Origin: Bacteroidales bacterium
Lineage (GTDB): Bacteria; Bacteroidota; Bacteroidia; Bacteroidales; UBA1556
NCBI GenBank assembly: GCA_023146135.1
Contig: JAGLCR010000013.1
Span: 1 to 35,820 of the forward strand
Direction of reading: 5' to 3'
DNA: 35,820 nucleotides
Shown here: positions 7,899 to 16,756 of the stretch, in pieces
Layout of the letters: every line of letters begins with the position of its first letter
Position numbering within the stretch: the first letter of the stretch is position 1
Notes under the pieces: model-generated
Databases searched by the model: none
Seen by the model: only the letters and a program-made list of their open reading frames with translations
What the model was told of the DNA's origin: nothing
Position numbers and translations under genes: made by a program

Positions 7899-8202
7899 AC
7901 TAGAGTATATATTATGAGTAAATTACCATATACATGCAAAACCAAATACAATAATAGGATTTAACATCAAATTTATAAGGTAGTGAAAAACACTTACTTT
8001 CTTCAATAAAGAAGAATTCTAACCTCCCTGAAAAATAGTAAATGAATTGATATAGATATGTTTATGTAATAAAATTCAACTTAAAACTTAATATACTGTA
8101 TTTTGATCAATCCTAAATTGCGAATTTACAATAATATATATAAGTACAATTAATCATTTTCTTAAAAATAATTAAAACCTACAAATAGTATTGTAAAGCA
8201 TT
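7899..8202. other. 304-base gene-free AT-rich gap
   Basis: Very AT-rich sequence between two minus-strand genes. It holds a possible -7 box for the downstream gene (TAAATTTG on the minus strand at 7975-7968) and a small hairpin TTCTTC/GAAGAA near 8000. No ORF, RNA gene or terminator could be supported. Confidence 0.5.
7968..7975 (-). promoter_or_regulatory. Possible -7 box for LPP20-like gene
   Basis: CAAATTTA on the plus strand is TAAATTTG on the minus strand, matching TAnnTTTG, about 70 bases before the start codon. No -33 TTG at the normal distance, and the AT-richness makes chance matches likely. Confidence 0.35.
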
Positions 8203-10671
8203 CTATATATCTCCCTCTCCTCCACCTTCCATTTCACCCATTGAAGACTTACGTTTTTGCTTATAGTTATTAATACGGTAAGAAACCGTAATAGAAAAAG
8301 TAGGGTTATCACGGTAAAACTTATTATAGGTATTAAACGTTTGGGTATAAGAAGTCATTTCGTGGCGCATGGTATTAAATATGTCGCGCACCTTGAAAGT
8401 AGCCGTTAATTTATGGTTAAAGAAGTCGTAACGTAAAGCCGAATTCATCATAGTGAAAGCCTCCATATCTCCTTGGGCAGTAACAGATGGTCCTCTATAA
8501 AAACCGGTGAGTTGTAATTTCATAAACTGGGTAATAGTAAAACTAAGATTCCCATTAAAGTTAAAATTATTACTCTCCCTTTCATCGGTTTTTGCTTCCT
8601 CGTTTGCTTCTATTTTATAATAGTAATAATTGCCTGTAACATTTAGTTTCATCCATTTGGCAATACGGTAATTAAGCATAAGCTCCATTCCTGTTGCATG
8701 ATCACGATCAAGGTTAGCAAATGTCATATAAGTAACATTCTTATTATCAATAGTACGTAAACGAGTTATTTTATTCTTTGTAGTACGATAATACGCTTCC
8801 AATGAAACGAATGATGCCCCCAGTGTTTTTTGATAGCTCAACTCAAAATTATCAGTGTATTCAGGCTCCAAATCCATATTACCAACACGTACAAAGTCAC
8901 TGCTTATAAAAATTGGATTAGGGTCTAGCTCCCAACCCCCTGGTCGGTCGATACGTCGGCTATAGCTCGCCATTACTTGGTTGGTCTCGGTTATTTTTTG
9001 AGACAAATGAATAGTTGGAAAAATATCAAAACGATTTATTGTAGAAGATTTATCAGCTAATTTACTATCAATAAAACGGTTAGTATACTCACCCCTAAGT
9101 CCTAATTGGTAACCGAAGTCTTTGTACATACCACCATATGTTCCATAAGCTGAATAAATATCTCGGCTAAAATCCAGTTTACTACTATAGTCTACACGAT
9201 AAATATAATCGCCCGTAAGCGTATCATATTTATTAAAGATAAAGTTTGAGTTTTCACGATAATTACGAGATTGAATACCTGCTTCAAATTTATGGTCTTT
9301 CTTCAACTTTTTAGTATAGTCCATTTTGAAGCGAAAATCCATCTTATTCTTGTCATCAGTAGTATTAAGACCCGACAACACAGTACCTGATTTATTCCAT
9401 GATGAATTAGTTAGGTACTCCATCTGATCTTCCTCCTTATTCTCATCACCATTTGAGAAATACAACAACGTATTAAGGTTTTCACCCTTTTTCTTATTTT
9501 TATAATCCCAACTCAAACTTCCTTTAACATGATTTCCATCACGACCACCAGTATTTTCACTTATCTTATACAAGTTATAACTAGCAGGATCAGTATATTC
9601 ATTAGTGTTTGTGGTATAATTCTTTGCATTCTGGTGAAGAATATACGAGCCCTCTATACTAAAAGAATGCTTTTTGTTAAGGTAATAATCCACTCCCCCT
9701 TTAAAAGTATAATTATCACGCTTTCGTAATCTGTCGAGCTCTCCCATTCTATATAGAGTAGTATCAGCGTTAGAAAAATTCTCCAATTGAGTTTCACCAC
9801 CACCAGGCATATTACGTAAACGTGCATTTACACCACCAAAATAGTTGAATTTATTCTTACGATAATTCAAAAGGGCATTCAAGGTATATGAATCAAAAGA
9901 AGCAGCAGTTGCTTCAATCATACCATTTATTCCTTGTTCCACATCATCCTTAAGTATTACATTCACTATACCAGTCATTCCATCAGGATCATATTTTGCC
10001 GACGGATTGGTTATAATTTCAATATTTTTAATGGCTGCCGCAGGAATTTGTTGCAAGGCATCACTTGCCGATAATGGAGAGGGCTTTCCATTAATTAGTA
10101 CTTGAAAATTTTCGCTACCGCGCAAAGAAACATTTCCATCAATATCCACATTTACCGATGGCACATTCTCCAAAGCATCAACTGCACTTCCACCTGCCGC
10201 ATCCAAATTATTGGACACATTAACTATCTTTTTATCTATCTGATACTCTACAACAGCTTGTTCGGCAACAATCTCTACACCCTTAAGTTCTTGATGTGCT
10301 TGCGCTAATTTAATAACTCCCAGATCCTTCATCGGGCTAGCTTTACTGATAGAAAAATCACCAATAGTTTTACGCTCAAAACCAATAAAAGTAATCATTA
10401 TATAGTATTTCCCTGGTTTTACTTGTGTTATTTCAAAGCTACCATTAGGCTTACTTATAGAGCCTGTTACTAAGCTTGAATCGGGAATAGAGTATAATGC
10501 AACCGTTGCATACTCAATGGGTCTTCTACCTTTCTGTGAAATTAGTTTCCCTTTAATAAGGCCGCCTTTCTTTTTGTCAGGCGAATCAATGGGAGCCATT
10601 TGTCCAAAAGCATTACTAACTATTGTAAAGACTACAATTAGGCTCAAAAAAATCTTATATTGAAATATCAT
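8203..10671 (-). CDS. TonB-dependent receptor-like outer-membrane beta-barrel protein
   Basis: The 822-residue protein has a signal peptide (cleavage near NAFG|Q, residue 24) and a carboxypeptidase-regulatory-like domain (about 39-125, GKLISQKGRRPIEYATVALY ... YIMITFIGFERKT). A plug region follows (about 130-245, with ALENVPSVNVDIDGNVSLRG and NIEIITNPSAKYDPDG), then a long barrel. This architecture is that of the Bacteroidota 'outer membrane protein beta-barrel family' (PF14905-type), relatives of TonB receptors whose substrates are mostly unknown. The C-terminal tail is short, charged and Gly-rich (EMEGGGEGDI), common in this family. No SusD partner is adjacent, so a glycan-uptake role is not indicated. 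The terminator at 10761-10797 separates it from secDF upstream, so it is transcribed independently, although no -7 box is obvious. Confidence 0.9.
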   Translation of the reverse strand: MIFQYKIFLSLIVVFTIVSNAFGQMAPIDSPDKKKGGLIKGKLISQKGRRPIEYATVALYSIPDSSLVTGSISKPNGSFEITQVKPGKYYIMITFIGFERKTIGDFSISKASPMKDLGVIKLAQAHQELKGVEIVAEQAVVEYQIDKKIVNVSNNLDAAGGSAVDALENVPSVNVDIDGNVSLRGSENFQVLINGKPSPLSASDALQQIPAAAIKNIEIITNPSAKYDPDGMTGIVNVILKDDVEQGINGMIEATAASFDSYTLNALLNYRKNKFNYFGGVNARLRNMPGGGETQLENFSNADTTLYRMGELDRLRKRDNYTFKGGVDYYLNKKHSFSIEGSYILHQNAKNYTTNTNEYTDPASYNLYKISENTGGRDGNHVKGSLSWDYKNKKKGENLNTLLYFSNGDENKEEDQMEYLTNSSWNKSGTVLSGLNTTDDKNKMDFRFKMDYTKKLKKDHKFEAGIQSRNYRENSNFIFNKYDTLTGDYIYRVDYSSKLDFSRDIYSAYGTYGGMYKDFGYQLGLRGEYTNRFIDSKLADKSSTINRFDIFPTIHLSQKITETNQVMASYSRRIDRPGGWELDPNPIFISSDFVRVGNMDLEPEYTDNFELSYQKTLGASFVSLEAYYRTTKNKITRLRTIDNKNVTYMTFANLDRDHATGMELMLNYRIAKWMKLNVTGNYYYYKIEANEEAKTDERESNNFNFNGNLSFTITQFMKLQLTGFYRGPSVTAQGDMEAFTMMNSALRYDFFNHKLTATFKVRDIFNTMRHEMTSYTQTFNTYNKFYRDNPTFSITVSYRINNYKQKRKSSMGEMEGGGEGDI

Positions 10672-10760
10672 ATTATTCTAATGTATAAATTATAAAAAGC
10701 ATTCTATTTATAATACTTTTCACTAGACATCATTATTGAAAAAAACTTGCGGTTAACGCT

Positions 10761-10797
10761 AAAAAAAAACCCTCACCTATAAAATGGTGAGGGTTTT
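10761..10797 (-). terminator. Terminator of secDF
   Basis: Minus-strand hairpin AAAACCCTCACC / GGTGAGGG with a loop of about 8 bases, followed by nine Ts (10769-10761). It lies about 20 bases after the secDF stop. Confidence 0.92.
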
Positions 10798-10817
10798 CCA
10801 TATATCAAAGAGAGCTA

Positions 10818-13800
10818 TTATTTCTTAGTAGCTTTCTTACCTTTCAATAATTTAGCATCTTCTTTCTTCTTCATTGTTTCGTATGCAACTGGAGCTGCTA
10901 CAAAAACTGAAGAATAAGTTCCTACAACCACACCTGCAAGTAATGCAAATGCAAATCCACGAATAACCTCACCACCAAAAATAAAGATGGTTAATAATAC
11001 CACGATAGTGGTACCAGAAGTATTAATGGAACGAGATAAAGTAGAATTCAATGCGTGGTTCATATTTTCTTTCAAACTACGCTTGGTAAACAAGCCTGTA
11101 TACTCACGAATACGGTCAAAGATAATTACCGTATCATTAATAGAGTAACCTATAATAGTTAAAATCGCTGCAATAAATGCTTGATCGACCTCCATATCGA
11201 AAGGAAGAATTCCTGAGAATATAGAATACAATGAAACAACAATTAATGCATCGTGAGTTAATGCCACTAATCCACCAATACCATACTGCCAATTACGAAA
11301 TCGCATTGCAATGTATAGGAAGATAATAATCAAGGCAAAGAATAATGCCAAATAGGCTTCCCAAACCAAGTCATCAGAAATGGTTGGATCCACTTTCTGC
11401 GAACTCATCATTCCAATAGCCTTGTTGTCATCAGACGAAGAATAGCTTTCATAATCAATTTGAGAGGTAAAGAAACCTTTCACTCCTTTAAACACAGCAT
11501 AATCTACTATTGAATCTGATTTTGTATCACGGTCATTGATAAGATATTTAGTGGTAATTTTTACTTGAGAAACAGGTCCAAAAGTTTTCACTTCAGGGCG
11601 TATTTCCTTACCATTCTCATCAACAAACTGAACCTTAAGTGCATCTGCTACATCTTGTGTATTTACTGCTTGATCGAAACGAACAACATAAGTACGTCCA
11701 CCAGCAAAGTCAACACCATAATTAAGGCCTTTGAATGCCAATGATGCCAATCCAATCACGATAATAACACCCGAAACAATATAGGCTTTCTTTCTCCAAC
11801 CAATAAAGTCAAATTTCGCATTTGCCATAAAATTAGCAGTCAACTTAGTTGAGAAACTAATTGTTTTATTCTTTTCAAGTAACCAAGAGAAGGTTAAACG
11901 AGAGATAAATATTGCAGAGAATAATGATGTAATAATACCAATGATTAATGTGGTAGCAAAACCTTGAACTGGTCCTGAACCAAATATAAATAGTACAATA
12001 CCTGTTAATAATGTGGTAACGTTACCATCAATAATCGCAGAGTATGCATTTTTATAACCATCGCTAATTGCTAAACGCATTCCTTTACCAGCACGAATCT
12101 CCTCCTTAATACGTTCGAAAATAATTACGTTGGCATCTACCGCCATACCAAGGGTAAGAACGATACCTGCAATACCAGGTAATGTAAGCACCGCTTGAAG
12201 TGAAGCTAGCACACCAAACAAGAAGAATATATTTGCTACTAAAGCAATATCGGCAACTAAACCTGCTTTGTTATAGAAAAAAGCCATATAAATAAGCACC
12301 AAAATAAAAGCTGCAATAAATGATATCATTCCTGCATTCACAGCCTCTTTACCAAGTGAAGGACCAACAATAGCCTCTTCAATAATACGAGCTGGAACAG
12401 GAAGTTTACCACTCTTCAATACGTTTGCAAGGTCAGCACCTTCTTCTGGGGTAAAATCGCCTGTAATTTGAGAACGACCTCCCGAGATAACAGATTGAAC
12501 TGTTGGAGCAGAATAAACTGATTTATCAAGTACAATAGCAATTGATTTTTTCAAGTTATCTTCTGTAAGATTTTTCCATATATGAGCACCATCGGCATTC
12601 ATTGACATGTCAACCTCTACTCTACCGTTTTGAGAATACTGACGACTTGCATCAGAAATAGCTTCTCCATCCAATGGAGGCTCTCCATCGCGAGAAGTTA
12701 CATGAATAATGTATAATTCAAGAGCGGTAGATTTAATACCATTTCTCTCCATATATTTTGGAGACTTGAAACCCCAATAAAAGCGAGCATCACGTGGGAA
12801 TAAAGCTTTAACCTCTGGCATCGCAAGCATTCTATTTACACGAGCAGTATCACGAATCTGAGCATAACCCATTATTGGTCCATTACCAGGGAAATACTGT
12901 CCTTCATTGTTTTGACGGAAGTTTGGAACCAAATAATTGAATAACCCTATAGATCCATCAACCTTTTCATCTTCTTTAGTTTGAGTTTCATCAATAACTA
13001 AATCATCATCAGAGCTTGCAGTATCAGTCATATTGTCAACAGCTTCATCAGCGGCAACAATATCAGCATCAACAACAGAAGAATCTTCAACTACAGTTTC
13101 TTTTTCATCATTTAACGATTCACCTTTATAATACTTTCTAGTAATATTATCTGCTTGTTGTACTGCTTCGTATATTTTAGGATCACTAAAACTATAGGTT
13201 TCCCAAAACTCTAGGCGAGCTGTTGATTGTAATAATCTACGAACACGACGAGGGTCTTTTACACCAGGAAGCTCAACCAATATACGACCTGCAGTTTGCA
13301 AGCGTTGGATACGTGGTTGTGCAACTCCAAATTTGTCAATACGTTTACTTAAGATATCGTAGGTATTACCAATAGCAGCCTCAGCTTGATCTTCAAGCAC
13401 TTTAATCACCTCATCATCAGTAGAACTAGGGTTAACCAAGTTTTTCAACTCTACAGTTGCAAAAACTGATGATAATTTAATACCAGGGTTATCCAATTTC
13501 CATGCTTCGTAAAACAGGGTAATAAAATCTTCTTGAGAGTTTTGTTGAGCAAGAACAGCACCATCCAATGCTTTTCTGAAATGAGGATCACTTACATTCG
13601 ATCCAGCCATTGCTGTTACAACATCTTCAATAGATACTTGGAGAGTAACGTTCATACCTCCCTTTAAATCCAATCCTAGATTGATTTCTCTTTCTTTACA
13701 ATCCTTGTAAGTGTAATCGATTATTGCTAATGGATAAATTACCTCATTATTCATTGAATCGAGATAGTAATTCTCAGCACGGTCCTTCAATGAATCAAGA

Positions 13801-13985
13801 AGCACGTTCTCTGGACGACCTGTGGCCGATGCCAAGCGAGTAGCTTCTGCGTAAACTGATGGACTTTCCGAATACTCTATTGCCTTCTTTTCAGTCTTCG
13901 AGGTGAAGAAACTAAATGATAATTGGTAAATTGATACCAAGGCAAACAAGATTGCTAAAAGCCTAATAGCGCCTTTATTCTGCAT
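10818..13985 (-). CDS. secDF: Fused protein translocase subunit SecD/SecF
   Basis: This is an inner-membrane RND-type protein that uses the proton gradient to pull exported proteins through SecYEG. The 1055 residues contain SecD then SecF. The N-terminal TM helix (6-27) precedes the SecD signature GLDLKGGMNVTLQV (about 104-117). The large periplasmic domain carries an acidic, Asp/Ser/Val-rich insert (~residues 290-350) that is probably flexible. The SecD TM block has GMAVDANVIIFERIKEEI, with the Asp that is functionally important in the family. SecF begins near GVDFAGGRTYVVRF and contains the matching motif GYSINDTVIIFDRIREY. The tail is Lys-rich (KKATKK), typical of a cytoplasmic end. The SecD-SecF fusion is normal in Bacteroidota. 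It has its own promoter and terminator and fits a window rich in exported proteins. Confidence 0.97.
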   Translation of the reverse strand: MQNKGAIRLLAILFALVSIYQLSFSFFTSKTEKKAIEYSESPSVYAEATRLASATGRPENVLLDSLKDRAENYYLDSMNNEVIYPLAIIDYTYKDCKEREINLGLDLKGGMNVTLQVSIEDVVTAMAGSNVSDPHFRKALDGAVLAQQNSQEDFITLFYEAWKLDNPGIKLSSVFATVELKNLVNPSSTDDEVIKVLEDQAEAAIGNTYDILSKRIDKFGVAQPRIQRLQTAGRILVELPGVKDPRRVRRLLQSTARLEFWETYSFSDPKIYEAVQQADNITRKYYKGESLNDEKETVVEDSSVVDADIVAADEAVDNMTDTASSDDDLVIDETQTKEDEKVDGSIGLFNYLVPNFRQNNEGQYFPGNGPIMGYAQIRDTARVNRMLAMPEVKALFPRDARFYWGFKSPKYMERNGIKSTALELYIIHVTSRDGEPPLDGEAISDASRQYSQNGRVEVDMSMNADGAHIWKNLTEDNLKKSIAIVLDKSVYSAPTVQSVISGGRSQITGDFTPEEGADLANVLKSGKLPVPARIIEEAIVGPSLGKEAVNAGMISFIAAFILVLIYMAFFYNKAGLVADIALVANIFFLFGVLASLQAVLTLPGIAGIVLTLGMAVDANVIIFERIKEEIRAGKGMRLAISDGYKNAYSAIIDGNVTTLLTGIVLFIFGSGPVQGFATTLIIGIITSLFSAIFISRLTFSWLLEKNKTISFSTKLTANFMANAKFDFIGWRKKAYIVSGVIIVIGLASLAFKGLNYGVDFAGGRTYVVRFDQAVNTQDVADALKVQFVDENGKEIRPEVKTFGPVSQVKITTKYLINDRDTKSDSIVDYAVFKGVKGFFTSQIDYESYSSSDDNKAIGMMSSQKVDPTISDDLVWEAYLALFFALIIIFLYIAMRFRNWQYGIGGLVALTHDALIVVSLYSIFSGILPFDMEVDQAFIAAILTIIGYSINDTVIIFDRIREYTGLFTKRSLKENMNHALNSTLSRSINTSGTTIVVLLTIFIFGGEVIRGFAFALLAGVVVGTYSSVFVAAPVAYETMKKKEDAKLLKGKKATKK

Positions 13986-14033
13986 AAGTCAAAATTTAAT
14001 TTATTTATTAATGTACATATAAAAATAAGGCTG

Positions 14034-14064
14034 CAAAGATAGTATAACAAATCCAATTTAACAA
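14034..14064 (-). promoter_or_regulatory. secDF promoter (TTG-N20-TATCTTTG)
   Basis: The plus strand carries CAAAGATA at 14034-14041 and CAA at 14062-14064, i.e. TATCTTTG and TTG on the minus strand with a 20-base spacer. The start codon lies about 45 bases downstream of the predicted transcription start. One of the best promoter matches in the window. Confidence 0.75.
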
Positions 14065-14093
14065 TAGACGAATCAAAAGAAATTAATAGTCCA

Positions 14094-14144
14094 TAAACTC
14101 TCTGTTACAGTGATTTAGAATACTAGTTAACATTATTACAATTA
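14094..14144. repeat. Two-block short repeat, copy 2
   Basis: Block A TAAACTCTCTGTTA (14094-14107) and block B CTAGTTAACATTA (14123-14135), then TTACAATTA. Same order and orientation as copy 1 at 6633-6672, but the blocks are 15 bases apart and three bases (ATT) are inserted in the tail. It lies wholly between genes. Confidence 0.65.
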
Positions 14145-14283
14145 TTTTTTTTTGCACATTAATAAATTATCCTCCTCTTCATATTTAATAAGCTACTTTA
14201 AGGAAGTAATCAAAGAGGCTTCAAATAATTACTATAATAATACCAAATGCAACTAATCCTATCTCCCCTATGTCCTTTTATTA

Positions 14284-14291
14284 TATCTTTG
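14284..14291 (+). promoter_or_regulatory. -7 box TATCTTTG upstream of FG-GAP gene
   Basis: TATCTTTG lies 29 bases before ATG 14321, giving a leader of about 20 bases. It falls inside the longest possible reading frame (from ATG 14270), which supports the later start. A -33 TTG is not evident. Confidence 0.55.
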
Positions 14292-14320
14292 AAAACTCAT
14301 TTTTATTAAAATCAATTACT

Positions 14321-16711
14321 ATGAAAATATCTAAACATTTTACTTTCCTACTATTTCTAATTATCGGATTTTCAGCCAATGGGCAACAGTACTATGACTT
14401 TGGCTTTACTCGTGACAACGCTATTGAAGTCAATGATAGCTTGGGCAACTTAATTGGAATGCCGTGGGTAGGAGGACTAAATGCGGTGCATTTTCAGGAA
14501 TTCGACCTAAACTTCGATTCCAATATGGATCTTGTAGTATTTGACGTTCAAGGAAATCGGTTATTAACATTTCTAAATAACGGATCTTCCACATCATTTC
14601 CTTACTCTTATGCCCCTGAGTATGAAGTGGATTTCCCAGAAATAATGAGCTGGATGCAAACACTCGATTTTGATAATGATGGAGATTTAGACCTATTTTT
14701 CTACTCTACTTATGGAGCAGGAATAACCTATTATAAAAACGTATCGTCAAGTGGAAAAATCAAGTTTGAACTTGTTACCAACACTATTAATTACTCTATT
14801 CCAGGTTGGCCTTCAACAAATATATTTGTATCATCTGTTGATTACCCCGCAATGGTTGACGTAGATAACGATGGAGATGTGGATATTTTAACATTTTCAG
14901 TACTTGGTACTTTTATCTACTACTATAAAAATCATAGTATGGAAAACCATGGTGTTCCCGATTCTTTGGATTATAAATTACAAGACCATTGTTGGGGAAA
15001 GTTTCACGAAAACGATAGTACCAACGAAGTAATATTGAATGATCCATGCATTGTTAAAGCTATTCCAAAAACTAGTGGTAATGCTCTAAAGCATACAGGT
15101 TCTACCCTACTTGCCATCGACTTGAATAATGACACGCTGAAAGATTTAATTCTTGGTGATGTGGATTATTTTACCCTTAATGGTTTGATTAATGGAGGCA
15201 CTCTTGATTCTGCTCATATGATAAGTCAAGATATAACTTTTCCTAGTAATACACAAAGTGTTGACGTAATTACATTTCCTCTTGCTAAATACATTGATAT
15301 TAATAACGATTCTAAAAAAGACTTAATAGTATCTCCTTTTGAATCTGTTTACTATAAGCCAGAAAATAGAAATAGTGTATGGATATATGAAAATACAGGA
15401 AGTAATTCACTACCAATTTTTAATTTTGTAAAAAAAGACTTTTTCCAAGATCAAATGTTTGATGTTGGCGATGGTGCTAATCCTAGTCTAGTTGATGTTG
15501 ATGGCGATGGACTTTTAGATATTGTTATATCAAATTATGGCTTTGTGGATTCTACTTACCTTGATTCTGTGTGGTATATTCTATATAGCATAAAGATATC
15601 TCAACTTACCTATTATAGAAATGTAGGCACATCTGGAAACCCTAAATACCAGTATATGGATGAAGATTGGGCTGGATTATCATCCCTTAAAAAAATAGCT
15701 TTACGAGCTACTTTTGGTGATATTGACGATGATGGAGACGCTGACATGCTTGTAGGTTCTGATGATGGTAATATAATATACTACGAAAACATTGCTGGTA
15801 GTGGACAAACTATTAGCTTTGCTCCACCTGTTATGAATTACCAATCTTTATCAGTTGGTGATAATAACTACTCTTCACCACAGCTAATCGATATTGATAA
15901 CGATAATTTGCTCGATCTAATTGTAGGCAAGAAAACTTACCGTTTGCGAAAGATAAACTATACTGATTCTATTGTAGGCTATATAAGCTATTATAGAAAT
16001 ACCGGTACTGCTACACAGCCTGTCTTTACACTTGAAACCGATACTATGGGTAACATTAACATTCAAAGTTATTATAGTTACTATTCTTCATATTCCTCCC
16101 CTTACTTTTTTCGCGATAGTAACGACAGCTTGAAACTTTTTGTAGGCTCTGCTTCTGGACTTACTTTCTACTACCGCGATATTGAAAATAATATTCATGG
16201 CACTTTTGGAGTAGATAGCAATTTGGTTTACAATGATATTGTTCAAACGCTTTATTCAGTATTTTCATATGATAACCATGATAATAATTTGGTCTCCTTT
16301 GACGCTGGTCTACGAAGTGCACCTCTTGTACACGATTTTAACAACGATGGCTATCCCGACATGATGTTAGGAGGATTTGCAGGCGGCCTAGTCTATTTTA
16401 AGGGCAAAAAAGCACCTGGTGTGGGTTTTGAAAATGCTAAAAACATAAGTACTCCTGACATGAAGCTATATCCAAATCCTGCAGAAGATTATGTTAATCT
16501 TAGTATCGATAAATACAAAGACCTTCAGCTTCTAAATATTGAAATTCGGGATATGACAGGGCGTTTGATTTCAACGAAACAAACCATGGCAAGCAAAAAT
16601 ACTCGATTAAACACTTCTCATCTAAAACAAGGAATATATTTTGTAAGAGTTGATAGCAAAAGCTATAGTGGGCAAGAGTTTAGCCATACAATGAAACTAA
16701 TGATTTTATAA
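14321..16711 (+). CDS. FG-GAP/VCBS repeat protein with T9SS type A sorting domain
   Basis: I place the start at ATG 14321 (796 residues) rather than ATG 14270: it begins with a standard signal peptide (MKISKHFTFLLFLIIGFSAN, then GQQ) and follows a -7 box. The body has about eight calcium-loop repeats of the FG-GAP/VCBS kind, for example DFDNDGDLDL, DVDNDGDVDIL, DLNNDTLKDLI, DVDGDGLLDIV, DIDDDGDADML and DFNNDGYPDMM, which should fold as a beta-propeller. The last 75 residues form a T9SS sorting domain: LYPNPAEDYVNL, a middle RDMTGRLIST, and LKQGIYFVRV near the end. The protein is thus expected to cross the outer membrane by T9SS and be anchored or released at the surface. Its ligand is unknown; no catalytic domain is seen, so binding or adhesion is an inference. 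Confidence 0.92.
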   Translation: MKISKHFTFLLFLIIGFSANGQQYYDFGFTRDNAIEVNDSLGNLIGMPWVGGLNAVHFQEFDLNFDSNMDLVVFDVQGNRLLTFLNNGSSTSFPYSYAPEYEVDFPEIMSWMQTLDFDNDGDLDLFFYSTYGAGITYYKNVSSSGKIKFELVTNTINYSIPGWPSTNIFVSSVDYPAMVDVDNDGDVDILTFSVLGTFIYYYKNHSMENHGVPDSLDYKLQDHCWGKFHENDSTNEVILNDPCIVKAIPKTSGNALKHTGSTLLAIDLNNDTLKDLILGDVDYFTLNGLINGGTLDSAHMISQDITFPSNTQSVDVITFPLAKYIDINNDSKKDLIVSPFESVYYKPENRNSVWIYENTGSNSLPIFNFVKKDFFQDQMFDVGDGANPSLVDVDGDGLLDIVISNYGFVDSTYLDSVWYILYSIKISQLTYYRNVGTSGNPKYQYMDEDWAGLSSLKKIALRATFGDIDDDGDADMLVGSDDGNIIYYENIAGSGQTISFAPPVMNYQSLSVGDNNYSSPQLIDIDNDNLLDLIVGKKTYRLRKINYTDSIVGYISYYRNTGTATQPVFTLETDTMGNINIQSYYSYYSSYSSPYFFRDSNDSLKLFVGSASGLTFYYRDIENNIHGTFGVDSNLVYNDIVQTLYSVFSYDNHDNNLVSFDAGLRSAPLVHDFNNDGYPDMMLGGFAGGLVYFKGKKAPGVGFENAKNISTPDMKLYPNPAEDYVNLSIDKYKDLQLLNIEIRDMTGRLISTKQTMASKNTRLNTSHLKQGIYFVRVDSKSYSGQEFSHTMKLMIL

Positions 16712-16720
16712 AATAAATTG

Positions 16721-16756
16721 TAGCCAACCCTTGACTCTTAAGTTAAGGGTTGGCTA
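16721..16756. terminator. Bidirectional terminator between convergent genes
   Basis: Perfect 12-bp stem TAGCCAACCCTT (16721-16732) / AAGGGTTGGCTA (16745-16756), 12-base loop, between the FG-GAP gene (+) and the TonB receptor gene (-), whose stop codon abuts the stem. Flanks are AT-rich but without long T runs, so efficiency is uncertain. Confidence 0.75.

Larger units (their letters stand above)
13986..14320. other. Divergent intergenic region secDF / FG-GAP gene
   Basis: These 335 bases hold the secDF promoter (minus), the second copy of the two-block repeat (14094-14144), a run of Ts at about 14145-14153, and the -7 box of the FG-GAP gene (plus). I see no gene here; the 17 codons upstream of 14321 in the plus frame are better treated as leader. 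Confidence 0.6.

Noticed and set aside
8203-10671. SusC-type glycan receptor (polysaccharide utilisation locus)
   Set aside because: There is no SusD gene, no glycoside hydrolase and no regulator nearby; plug and tail features fit the other beta-barrel family instead.
14270-14320. N-terminal extension of the FG-GAP protein from ATG 14270
   Set aside because: The extension contains the -7 box TATCTTTG at 14284-14291 and would bury the signal peptide; ATG 14321 is a better start.
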